A stretch of DNA of 20,559 nt from Ardenticatenales bacterium (lineage in GTDB: Bacteria > Chloroflexota > Anaerolineae > Ardenticatenales > Ardenticatenaceae), in contig JACCSL010000263.1 of the NCBI GenBank assembly GCA_013812995.1, positions 1 to 20,559 of the forward strand. Reading direction: 5' to 3'. Both the position numbers and the translations under genes were made by a program. Of this stretch, positions 8,992 through 15,911 are shown in pieces. The notes below the pieces were generated by a model. The model saw only the letters and a program-made list of their open reading frames with translations. It searched no databases and was not told the DNA's origin. How positions within the stretch are numbered: position 1 is the first letter of the stretch; each line of letters starts with the position of its first letter.

Positions 8992-9020
8992 TTGTCACGA
9001 GCTATACTATTATGTATAGT
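8992..9020 (+). promoter_or_regulatory. Promoter of the kinase operon with a palindrome on the -10
   Basis: TTGTCA (8992-8997) and TATAGT (9015-9020) are exactly 17 nt apart, each a 5/6 match to consensus. A perfect dyad CTATAC (9002-9007) / GTATAG (9014-9019) with a 6-nt centre sits in the spacer and covers the -10. A repressor bound to it would block polymerase. The leader to the ATG at 9082 would be about 55 nt. Confidence 0.5.
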
Positions 9021-9081
9021 TTAACCGCTATTGCTTTGAAAGCTTGGTGATCGCGCTGCCCGCGCACAACACGAGGACTGC

Positions 9082-11136
9082 ATGACCACGGACCCAACTC
9101 CATATCGGTTAATCGAAGATGAAGAGCGGTACCGCAGCCTTCTTGAGGCCACGTTTGAGGCCATTGCCCTCTACGGGGATGGGCATCTCCTCGATGCTAA
9201 CCACATCTTTGAGGTGCTCTTTGGCTACCCTCTTGCGGAGGCACTGGGCACCTCACTGCTGGAGCTGATTGTTCCTGCCTGCCACGATCTTGTCACGCCC
9301 CTCCTCAACCAACCAGCCAGTCGGTGTAGCGCAGAGGCTGTCGGTGTCAGGAAAGATGGCTCTGTCTTCAACATAGAGCTGGTCAGTAAGCCTCACATCT
9401 ATCGTGGGCGACCGGTTCAGGTCATTGCGCTGCGCGATACAACGGAACGCAGCCAGGCCGAGGATGAACTGCAAAAAGCTAAGGAAGAGATGGAAGAGCA
9501 GCACCAGCGGCTGGAGGCGCTCTATAACATCGGGCAGATCATCAACTCGACCCTCGAACCGGATATCATTCTGGACCGCCTCACCGATGAGGCCATGCGT
9601 ATCACCCGCGCGACTCACGGGCAGGTTCTCGAGGTGCGCAAGGATACGCACTGCTTCGAGCGGCGCTCCCTGCGGGGCTTTGCGCCGGAGCAGGCAATGT
9701 TGGCCCGCGCCATCCCGCTCTCGCTGGATCAGGGGATCAACGGGCGTGCCTATCGCACACAAACCATCGTCCGCGTGGACGATGTGCTCTCTGAAGAAAA
9801 TTACTTCGCGCTCATCCCCCAGACGCGCACCGAGCTGGCCGTGCCAATCATTCGTAATGGCCGGGTGCTGGGGAATCTGGACCTCCAGAGCCCCGAGGTG
9901 GGGGCCTTCTACGATGTGGACCTCAACTACCTGAAAGCGCTGGCGGACCAGGTGGCAACGGCGTTGACCAACGCCCAGCTCTTTCACACGGTGGAAAAGT
10001 CCAAGCGAGACTGGGAGCTTACCTTCAACGCGATGCAGGATGCAGTGGCCCTCGTGAACTATGACTGCCGGGTGATGCAGGCCAACCATGCCTTTCTCAG
10101 CCTGACACCCGATAAGTTACGAGTCGTTGGGCAGCGCTATGATGAAATCTTTTCTAGCGCCCACTGCCCGCTGGCCCACTGCCCGCTGGCGCACGCCATC
10201 ACAAGCGAGGATCCGGCCAGCTGCACCCATGAATTCCGGGATCGCATCTTCGATATCCAGACCATTCCCCTCTCGGCCAGTGAGGAGGCCGATGAGGAGG
10301 CGCGGCTGATCTACGTCATGCGTGACATGACGGAGCAGCGGCGCGCGGAGGAGCAGTTAAGGATCTCGGCGGCCAAGCTGGAACAGAGCAACCGGGAACT
10401 CCAGGACTTTGCCTCGGTTGCCTCCCACGACCTCCAGGAACCGCTTCGCAAGATTCAGGCATTTGGGGATCGGCTCAAGGCAAAATGTGGGGATACCATG
10501 AGCCCGGAAGGGCAGGATTACCTGGAGCGGATGCAGAGCGCGGCGGGGCGAATGCAGAGCCTCATTAACGACCTGCTGACCTACTCGCGCGTGACAACCA
10601 AGGCCCAGCCTTTTACGCCCGTAGATCTGAATATCATCGCGCAGGAGGTTCTGATAGACCTGGAGATTCGCGTCGAGGATACTGAGGGCCGCGTTGATGT
10701 CAGCGAGCTGCTAACGCTGGAGGCAGACCCCACGCAGATGCGCCAGCTTTTCCAGAATTTGATCGGCAATGCCCTGAAATACCACCGCAAGGAGGTGCCC
10801 CCGGTCGTCAAGGTCTACGGAAAGTTGATCAAGGGGCTCAAGCAGCGCGCCGATGGCGAAGGAATTATAGGTGGATATTATCAACTCATCGTCGAAGATA
10901 ATGGAATCGGCTTTGAAGAAAAATATCTTGATCGTATATTCACCCCTTTTCAACGGCTGCATGGTCGCAACGAGTTCGAAGGAACAGGTATGGGGCTGGC
11001 GGTCTGTCGAAAGATTGCCGAGCGGCACGGAGGGAACATTACGGCCCGTAGCACCCCAGGTCAGGGTTCCATGTTTGCCGTCACCTTGCCTGTCACCCAC
11101 CCCAAAGCAGAAGAGGGGTCAGCCACCCACAGCTAA
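9082..11136 (+). CDS. Cytoplasmic PAS-GAF-PAS sensor histidine kinase
   Basis: This 684-residue soluble kinase should autophosphorylate and pass phosphate to the response regulator encoded next. Domain order: PAS (about 14-125), a short coiled coil (125-145), GAF (about 148-298), a second PAS (about 305-420), a HisKA dimerisation helix with His449 (SVASHDLQEPLRK), then an HATPase domain with N-box IGNALKYHR, DNGIGF and GTGMGLAV. The H-box type is that of phytochrome-like kinases paired with Rcp1-type regulators. The GAF lacks an obvious bilin Cys. PAS2 contains a duplicated HCPLA (360-370). The ATG has weak ribosome-site support (GAGGACTGC). Conserved sequence ends at FAVTLPV. The last dozen or so residues and the TAA stop lie at or inside the left end of the IsrB element, so the native C-terminus may have changed slightly. 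Confidence 0.93.
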   Translation: MTTDPTPYRLIEDEERYRSLLEATFEAIALYGDGHLLDANHIFEVLFGYPLAEALGTSLLELIVPACHDLVTPLLNQPASRCSAEAVGVRKDGSVFNIELVSKPHIYRGRPVQVIALRDTTERSQAEDELQKAKEEMEEQHQRLEALYNIGQIINSTLEPDIILDRLTDEAMRITRATHGQVLEVRKDTHCFERRSLRGFAPEQAMLARAIPLSLDQGINGRAYRTQTIVRVDDVLSEENYFALIPQTRTELAVPIIRNGRVLGNLDLQSPEVGAFYDVDLNYLKALADQVATALTNAQLFHTVEKSKRDWELTFNAMQDAVALVNYDCRVMQANHAFLSLTPDKLRVVGQRYDEIFSSAHCPLAHCPLAHAITSEDPASCTHEFRDRIFDIQTIPLSASEEADEEARLIYVMRDMTEQRRAEEQLRISAAKLEQSNRELQDFASVASHDLQEPLRKIQAFGDRLKAKCGDTMSPEGQDYLERMQSAAGRMQSLINDLLTYSRVTTKAQPFTPVDLNIIAQEVLIDLEIRVEDTEGRVDVSELLTLEADPTQMRQLFQNLIGNALKYHRKEVPPVVKVYGKLIKGLKQRADGEGIIGGYYQLIVEDNGIGFEEKYLDRIFTPFQRLHGRNEFEGTGMGLAVCRKIAERHGGNITARSTPGQGSMFAVTLPVTHPKAEEGSATHS
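10160..10189 (+). repeat. Perfect 15-bp tandem duplication inside the kinase
   Basis: CCCACTGCCCGCTGG occurs twice head to tail (10160-10174 and 10175-10189) in the second PAS region. It is in frame and yields HCPLAHCPLAH. Perfect identity, including third codon positions, suggests a recent slippage event or selection for a Cys/His pair. Confidence 0.9.
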
Positions 11137-11146
11137 AGCTCGTGGG
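11126..11146 (+). repeat. Left-end hairpin of the IsrB element
   Basis: CCCAC (11126-11130) pairs with GTGGG (11142-11146) and AGC (11131-11133) with GCT (11138-11140), with one bulged C and the loop TAAA (11134-11137). The kinase stop codon TAA is in that loop. An alternative pairing uses the same GTGGG with CCCAC at 11166-11170, which could be the RNA-level stem. There is no T tract, so it is unlikely to be a terminator. Confidence 0.6.
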
Positions 11147-11336
11147 CTTGTAGAAGGTTAAGCTACCCACTCGACTCAAGCAAGGGTAACTGGCTGACTA
11201 GACGGAACGTAACTAGCGACCTGAGCGTGGTAGCTCGACCTACATGGCGGATGCGCCCACCCAGTCTGCCTTCCCTAGGGTCGCCAGTGTCGAGGGTGTT
11301 AGCAGCGGGCGCGAGCCTGGAGAGGAAGTAATTCCT
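11142..11336 (+). ncRNA. Omega RNA (HEARO RNA) for IsrB
   Basis: The roughly 200 nt before isrB have no good ORF but many nested pairings. GTGGG (11142-11146) pairs with CCCAC (11166-11170). CTCGAC (11234-11239) pairs with GTCGAG (11289-11294), and inside it TGGCG (11245-11249) with CGCCA (11282-11286). A CCCTAGGG dyad is at 11273-11280. IscB and IsrB proteins use an RNA encoded just upstream on the same strand, with the guide at its 5' end copied from DNA flanking the left end. Here the guide would therefore derive from the 3' end of the kinase gene, upstream of 11126. The exact 5' and 3' ends are unknown, and the RNA may overlap the ORF start. The family assignment comes from position, size and neighbour protein, not from a covariance search. 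Confidence 0.75.
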
Positions 11337-12347
11337 ATGCAATACGTTCCCGTCGTCAGCAGTCTAGGGAAGCCGCTCATGCCGTGCCACGCGGCGCGGG
11401 CGCGCCAGTTGGTGCGCAACGGGCGGGCGGTGCGGCGGTTCAATAAGGGTATTTTCTACATCCAGCTTCTTGGCCGTGCGGAGGGGGAGATACAGCCCAT
11501 CGCCGTGGGGATAGACCCTGGCAGCAAGCGTGAAGGCTTCACGGTCAAAAGTGAAGCACACACCTACTTGAACGTTCAAGCAGAGGCCGTGACCTGGGTA
11601 GGCAAGCACATTGAGGTGCGCAAGGGGCTGCGCCGTGGGCGGCGGGGCCGTAAGACGCCCTATCGCAAGAACCGGCAGAATCGGGTACGCGGCGGCATTC
11701 CACCCAGCACGAAGGCCAGATGGCAACTGAAACTGCGCGTGCTCAAATGGCTGGCGGCGCTCTATCCTATTTCCATCGTGGTGGTAGAGGATATAGCTGC
11801 CGTCACGAAAGAGGGCAAGCGCCGCTGGAACAAGAGTTTCAGCCCGCTTGAAGTTGGCAAGGCGTGGTTCTACGCAGAGGTAGAGAAGCTGGCAGAGCTA
11901 TGGATCTTCAAGGGCTATCAGACGGCCGAAATGCGGCACGCGATGGGCCTCAGCAAGTCCAAACAAAAGCTCTCCACAGAGTGGGAGACGCATTGTGTGG
12001 ATAGCTTCGTGCTTGCCACCATCGTGATGGGTGGGCCTATCGAGCCGGATAACAAAGAGATGTTGATTCTCGTGCCGCTCCAGCTGCACCGCCGCGCGCA
12101 GCAGCGGGCCAATCCGCAGAAGGGGGGAGTTCGCCCGCTTTATGGCGGTACGAAGTCGCTGGGCTTCAAGCGCGGTAGTTGGGTCAAGCATCCTCGCTGG
12201 GGCGTGTGCTATGTGGGCGGGGCTTCCGCTGGCAAAGGAGGGATTAGCCTGCACTCCCTCACGACTGGCAAGCGTCTGACGCAGAGTGCGAAACCTGAAA
12301 CGTGTCACTTTCTCTGTCACGCGAGTTGGCGAGTGTTTCATACCTAA
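11337..12347 (+). CDS. isrB: IsrB: HNH-less, RNA-guided RuvC nickase of the IscB family
   Basis: IsrB proteins use an omega RNA to nick DNA through a split RuvC domain. The 336-residue product has the PLMP-type head (GKPLMP, 11-16, then RARQLVRNGRAVRR), RuvC-I GIDPGSK with Asp60, an Arg-rich bridge helix (95-119), RuvC-II VVVEDI with Glu151, and RuvC-III THCVDSF with Asp222. The catalytic triad therefore looks intact. Only about 70 residues separate Glu151 from Asp222, too few for an HNH domain, and they hold FSPLEVGKAWFY instead. This separates it from IscB. The C-terminal part (about 245-336, GGVRPLYGGTKSLGFKRGSWVKHP, TGKRLTQ) fits the target-adjacent-motif-interacting domain. The frame extends upstream to 11244, but the ATG at 11337 with AGAGGAAG about 8 nt before it matches the family N-terminus and leaves the RNA region non-coding. 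Confidence 0.9.
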   Translation: MQYVPVVSSLGKPLMPCHAARARQLVRNGRAVRRFNKGIFYIQLLGRAEGEIQPIAVGIDPGSKREGFTVKSEAHTYLNVQAEAVTWVGKHIEVRKGLRRGRRGRKTPYRKNRQNRVRGGIPPSTKARWQLKLRVLKWLAALYPISIVVVEDIAAVTKEGKRRWNKSFSPLEVGKAWFYAEVEKLAELWIFKGYQTAEMRHAMGLSKSKQKLSTEWETHCVDSFVLATIVMGGPIEPDNKEMLILVPLQLHRRAQQRANPQKGGVRPLYGGTKSLGFKRGSWVKHPRWGVCYVGGASAGKGGISLHSLTTGKRLTQSAKPETCHFLCHASWRVFHT

Positions 12348-12403
12348 TCTCCGAGTGGCAAAGACCAGAGTTGGCCCCGTTTTGGCCTTGCCGCTCCTTT
12401 CCT

Positions 12404-12424
12404 CCCACGGGTCCAAGCCGTGGG
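12404..12424 (+). repeat. Right-end hairpin of the IsrB element
   Basis: CCCACGG (12404-12410) pairs perfectly with CCGTGGG (12418-12424) around the 7-nt loop GTCCAAG. It lies 56 bp after the isrB stop and 19 bp before the response regulator ATG. Subterminal hairpins of this kind are the TnpA recognition structures of the superfamily. The TTT that follows is too short to call it a terminator with confidence. The rest of 12348-12443 has no gene. Confidence 0.75.
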
Positions 12425-12443
12425 TTTCCAGGAGCTAACCTCT

Positions 12444-12905
12444 ATGAGTAGCGCCAGAAAACCGATTACGATTCTCCTGGCTGATGATGACCCGGAGGAC
12501 CGGATGTTGGCCAAGGATGCCTTTGAGGAGGGTCGGTTGGTAAACGACCTCCGCTTCGTCACGGACGGCGAGGAGTTGATGGATTATCTCCATCAGCGGG
12601 GCAATTTTGCGGACCCCAAAAACTCGCCTGTGCCGGGGCTGATCCTGCTGGACCTGAATATGCCTCGCAAGGATGGGCGTGAGGCGCTCCAGGAGATCAA
12701 GTCCGACCCCAATCTGCGCCGCATCCCCGTGGTGGTGCTCACCACTTCCAAGGCCGAGGAAGATATCTTCCGCACCTATGATCTGGGGGTTAGCTCTTTT
12801 ATCACCAAGCCTGTAACATTCGAGTCACTTGTAGATATCCTGAAAACTCTGGTTAAATACTGGTTCGAGATCGTCGAACTGCCATCCGAAAGGATCTCTG
12901 GCTAG
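12444..12905 (+). CDS. Rcp1-like single-domain response regulator
   Basis: This 153-residue CheY-like receiver has no output domain. The acidic pocket is Asp14/Asp15 (LLADDDPED), the phosphoacceptor is Asp70 (LLDLNMPRKDG), with Thr100/Thr101 (VVVLTTSK) and Lys122 (FITKPV). The long loop before the phosphoacceptor strand (YLHQRGNFADP) is typical of regulators partnered with phytochrome-like kinases, which matches the kinase encoded on the other side of the IsrB element. The start is ATG 12444 with AGGAG (12430-12434) about 9 nt upstream. A GTG at 12420 is in frame but falls inside the right-end hairpin and is rejected. Only 3 nt separate its stop from the next gene, so the two are co-translated. 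Its ribosome site lies beyond the right hairpin and may belong to the element. Confidence 0.93.
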   Translation: MSSARKPITILLADDDPEDRMLAKDAFEEGRLVNDLRFVTDGEELMDYLHQRGNFADPKNSPVPGLILLDLNMPRKDGREALQEIKSDPNLRRIPVVVLTTSKAEEDIFRTYDLGVSSFITKPVTFESLVDILKTLVKYWFEIVELPSERISG

Positions 12906-12908
12906 ATT

Positions 12909-15044
12909 ATGAATACCGCTCCTATCCGCCTGCTACTGGTAGAGGACGATGAAGATGACTATGTCATCACCCGCAGCGCTCTCTCTGATATCGGAGGTGG
13001 AAAGTACACCCTGGATTGGGTCCGAACCTTTGATGAGGCCCTCAATACCCTCGCCCGCGACGAGCATGATGTCGTCCTCGCCGACTATCGGCTGGGCGGT
13101 CATACCGGCATCGAGCTGCTGAAAGAATCGACTAAAAATGGATACCGTGCCCCCATTATCATGCTCACGGGGCAGGCCGAGCGCGAGATAGACCTGGAGG
13201 CGATGCGCGCCGGGGCTGCCGATTACCTCGTCAAGAGCCAGATCAGCGCCCCGCTGCTGGAGCGCTCTATCCGCTACGCCCTGGAGCGCACCCAGACAAT
13301 GGGTGCGCTCCGCAAGAGCGAGGAACGTTATGCGCTGGCGGTGCGCGGAGCCAACGATGGGCTCTGGGAAGTCAACCTTGAGACCGACGAGGTGTACTTC
13401 TCGCCTCGTTGGAAAGAAATGTTGGGCTACGAAGACAGCGACATCCAGGATCGCGTGGAGGAGTGGTTCAGCCGCGTGCACCCCGAGGATATGGACCGAC
13501 TGCGCGAGGAATTTGCCGCGCACATCAACGGTCAAACGCCACATCTTGAGGTCGAGCATCGCATGATGCACAAGGATGGCACCCATCGCTGGATGCTCAG
13601 CCGGGGCATCGCCGTGCGCAACGAGTCCGGCACCATCGCCGTCATGGCAGGCTCGCAGACCGACATCACCGCTCGCAAGCGTGCGGAGGAGCAACTGCTG
13701 GATCACGCGACGCTGTACGATGCGCTCACGGGGCTCCCCAATCGCTCTGCCTTCCTTGACCGCGTCACTGCCGCCTTCAAGCGGGCGAAGCGGCGCGAGG
13801 ATTATCTCTTTGCGGTGCTCATCCTGGACCTCGATCACTTCCGAAGCATCAACGACAACTTCGGTCATCGCGCCGGGGATGAGTTGCTGATTGCCGCCGC
13901 GCGCCGGATTGAAAGCTGTATTCGGGACATTGACCGGCTGGCGCGGCTGGGTGGTGATGAGTTTGCCATCCTGCTAGACGATATTCAGAAACCGCACGTT
14001 GTGATGCGTGTGGCCGAGCAGATCCAGAAACAGCTTCAGACCCCCTTCCAACTGGGAGAGCGTGAGCTGACGACGAGTGCCAGCATGGGGGTAGCCCTGA
14101 GTACTACCCACTATGACCGTCCGGAGACGATGGTCCGCGACGCAGACGCCGCGATGTACCGCGCCAAAACGCATGGCCGGACACGCTGCGAGATATTCGA
14201 CCCGGAAATGCACGCCCAGATCATGACGCGGCTGCAACTCGAAGATCGCCTACGCCGGGCACTGGATCAGCAGGAGTTCCGACTCCACTATCAGCCCATC
14301 GTCTCCCTGGAGACGGGTCGCATCTCAGGGTTCGAGGCCCTGGTGCGCTGGCAACACCCTGAGCGTGCTCTGCTTTTCCCGGCGGAGTTCCTGGCCGTGG
14401 CAGAGGAGATCGGCCTCCTCATCCCCATTGGCTGGTGGATGCTTCAGGAAGCCGCGCGGCAGGCGCAGAGCTGGCAGAGTCAGTATCCGGCCGCCGGGGC
14501 ACTTAACATTGGCGTCAATCTTTCCAGCAGGCAGTTCTCCCAACCCGAACTCATCGACCGCATCCGGCAGAGCCTGCAAAAGAACAACCTTCCGCCCGAC
14601 TGCCTGCGCCTGGAAATCACGGAGAGTACCCTTCTAGAGACGGCCGCCACCCGCCCCGAGGTGCTCCAGCAACTAAAAGAGCTGGGGATTCAACTCTTCA
14701 TCGATGATTTCGGGCTGGGCTACTCCTCGCTGAAGGATCTCCACCGCTCGCCCATTGCAGCCCTCAAAATCGACCAATTCTTCGTGCATGGCATTGAAGG
14801 CAGCGAGGAAAAAGCAAAGCTGGTCCAGGCAACGGTGCACCTTGCCCATCACCTGGGCATCGATGTCATCGCTGAGGAGATCGAGAGCGCCTCGCAGGCG
14901 GCGCGGCTGCGCAGCCTCAAATGTGTCTATGGGCAGGGTTTCTACTTCTGCAAACCTGTGGACAGCGAGGGAGCCACCATGCTCCTGGCAGCGGGCAGCG
15001 GCTGGTGGAAGACCGCCAAGGCCCTGGAGCAGCCCGTCAGCTAG
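12909..15044 (+). CDS. REC-PAS-GGDEF-EAL c-di-GMP cyclase/phosphodiesterase
   Basis: This 711-residue cytoplasmic protein both makes and can degrade cyclic di-GMP. Its receiver domain (about 6-125) has Asp13/Asp14 and phosphoacceptor Asp59 (LADYRLGG). A PAS domain with PAC tail (about 138-258) follows. The GGDEF domain (about 265-430) has the intact motif GGDEF (348-352) and an intact inhibitory site RDID (339-342), five residues before it. The EAL domain (about 440-700) has FEALVRW (EAL at 476-478), LEITES, FIDDFGLGYSSL and AEEIES, so metal-binding residues appear kept. Both activities are therefore plausible. A small gap of 3 nt after the response regulator and a poor ribosome site suggest translational coupling. 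The receiver could be a second target of the kinase, and the module probably links the sensed signal to attachment or surface-protein output. Confidence 0.94.
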   Translation: MNTAPIRLLLVEDDEDDYVITRSALSDIGGGKYTLDWVRTFDEALNTLARDEHDVVLADYRLGGHTGIELLKESTKNGYRAPIIMLTGQAEREIDLEAMRAGAADYLVKSQISAPLLERSIRYALERTQTMGALRKSEERYALAVRGANDGLWEVNLETDEVYFSPRWKEMLGYEDSDIQDRVEEWFSRVHPEDMDRLREEFAAHINGQTPHLEVEHRMMHKDGTHRWMLSRGIAVRNESGTIAVMAGSQTDITARKRAEEQLLDHATLYDALTGLPNRSAFLDRVTAAFKRAKRREDYLFAVLILDLDHFRSINDNFGHRAGDELLIAAARRIESCIRDIDRLARLGGDEFAILLDDIQKPHVVMRVAEQIQKQLQTPFQLGERELTTSASMGVALSTTHYDRPETMVRDADAAMYRAKTHGRTRCEIFDPEMHAQIMTRLQLEDRLRRALDQQEFRLHYQPIVSLETGRISGFEALVRWQHPERALLFPAEFLAVAEEIGLLIPIGWWMLQEAARQAQSWQSQYPAAGALNIGVNLSSRQFSQPELIDRIRQSLQKNNLPPDCLRLEITESTLLETAATRPEVLQQLKELGIQLFIDDFGLGYSSLKDLHRSPIAALKIDQFFVHGIEGSEEKAKLVQATVHLAHHLGIDVIAEEIESASQAARLRSLKCVYGQGFYFCKPVDSEGATMLLAAGSGWWKTAKALEQPVS

Positions 15045-15239
15045 CGCGCCGCTGCCGATATTGCAGCGTTTCTGCAATGTGACCAGGGTGAGAGATCGGG
15101 GGGTTTTTCCGGTTTCTCGCATTTGAAGGACTGGATTGCAGGAAAAGTACGGAAACTCAGCACAGTTTCTACAACTTCTTTTACCAGGACTACCCATGAT
15201 TAAAAGTGGGCATATTGTCACGGAAAGAGGGTGGGAACG
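15045..15239. other. Intergenic region with two small hairpins
   Basis: No gene is seen here. ATTGCAG (15060-15066) and CTGCAAT (15072-15078) form a 7-bp stem 15 bp after the GGDEF-EAL stop, without a T tract. GAAACT (15152-15157) and AGTTTC (15164-15169) form a 6-bp stem followed by a pyrimidine-rich stretch. Either could end the signalling operon, but neither is a convincing intrinsic terminator. The promoter of the next gene must lie here, but no clear pair of boxes was found. Confidence 0.4.
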
Positions 15240-15911
15240 ATGCAGGGATTTTATCGACCGCTTGGCTCGTTGTTGTTTGTGATTTATGTGTCGCTGACGC
15301 TGCTGCTAATCAATGGCACAGGCGGCGAGAGGAGCGTGGTGGGCGCACAGATTAGCCCCGCGCCCTGTGTCGAGGGGGGTATGCTGGTAGGGTTGGATGG
15401 TGCGGTGGCGCTCTACGATACACCGGAAAATGGAATCATTCGCTTTACCCTACCCACAGGCCAGATAGTGCAAGTACTCGATGAGGTCCAGCAGCGCGGG
15501 GAACGCTGGTGTCTTATTGCGCCGCTGAACGAGGCAGGGATGGGCTGGGTGCCCTCCACGTTATTGACCGCGCTGAATATAATGCCGGTGCGCTTTGGTA
15601 ACTTCCGCTTCTGCGAGGGCAGCGCGGCTGGCCCTGGTAGGGTGTGCGACCAGTCGCTACCCCGTAGCGCCGCCGGGCTCTGGCTGCGTTGGGAGTACAG
15701 CGGCCTGCGCCCTGGTGACCAAGTCCAACGTGTGCTTATCATTCATCAGGAGCGCTACCAGACGCCGCTCACTGTCTGGTCCGGTGCGCCCTACGGTCAG
15801 CAGCTCGTCAACCTTCTGGATCATCACCCGCGCCCGGAGCCTGGCACCTGGACGGTGCAATTCTTTGTTAATGGTATCCTGATCCAGGAGACTCAGGTCG
15901 AGATTCGCTAG
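15240..15911 (+). CDS. Secreted protein with SH3-like domain
   Basis: The product is 223 residues. It has a signal peptide (PLGSLLFVIYVSLTLLLI, residues 7-24, likely cleavage near VVGA). An SH3-like domain (about 45-112) then shows VALYDTPENG, LPTGQIVQVL, GERWCLIAP and GMGWVPS. The C-terminal half (115-223) has regular alternating hydrophobics, LWLRWEYSGLRPGD and PGTWTVQFFVNG, and looks like a small beta-sandwich. No catalytic motif is visible, so it is a surface or wall-binding protein of unknown role. An in-frame GTG at 15231 sits too close to the ribosome-like GGAAAGAGG. The ATG at 15240 has AGAGG 9 nt upstream and is preferred. Its stop overlaps the convergent STAND gene stop within the palindrome CTAG. 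Confidence 0.78.
   Translation: MQGFYRPLGSLLFVIYVSLTLLLINGTGGERSVVGAQISPAPCVEGGMLVGLDGAVALYDTPENGIIRFTLPTGQIVQVLDEVQQRGERWCLIAPLNEAGMGWVPSTLLTALNIMPVRFGNFRFCEGSAAGPGRVCDQSLPRSAAGLWLRWEYSGLRPGDQVQRVLIIHQERYQTPLTVWSGAPYGQQLVNLLDHHPRPEPGTWTVQFFVNGILIQETQVEIR

Larger units (their letters stand above)
11126..12443 (+). mobile_element. IsrB (OMEGA/HEARO) element, no transposase
   Basis: This is a compact IS200/IS605-superfamily-type element made of a left-end hairpin (11126-11146), a structured leader expected to be omega RNA, the isrB ORF (11337-12347) and a right-end hairpin (12404-12424). There is no TnpA (Y1 transposase), so movement would depend on one encoded elsewhere. The ends are approximate. 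The left cleavage site is likely to lie up to about 20 nt before the left hairpin. The right boundary lies between the right hairpin and the response regulator start; the 12443 given here assumes the ATGA at 12444 is the flanking motif. No target duplication is expected for this class. The element sits between two genes that would normally be adjacent. Confidence 0.8.

Noticed and set aside
9253-10089. 278-codon minus-strand open frame inside the kinase
   Set aside because: Antisense of PAS and GAF coding sequence without independent support.
11126-11146. Left hairpin as kinase terminator
   Set aside because: No T tract, and the stop codon lies in its loop; better explained as the transposon end.
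11244-11336. N-terminal extension of IsrB from the earlier ATG
   Set aside because: The added 31 residues are unlike the family and would run through the predicted omega RNA; the ATG at 11337 has the ribosome site.
12933-13868. 311-codon minus-strand open frame inside the REC-PAS-GGDEF-EAL gene
   Set aside because: Shadow of a well-supported gene with intact motifs; no domain and no ribosome site.
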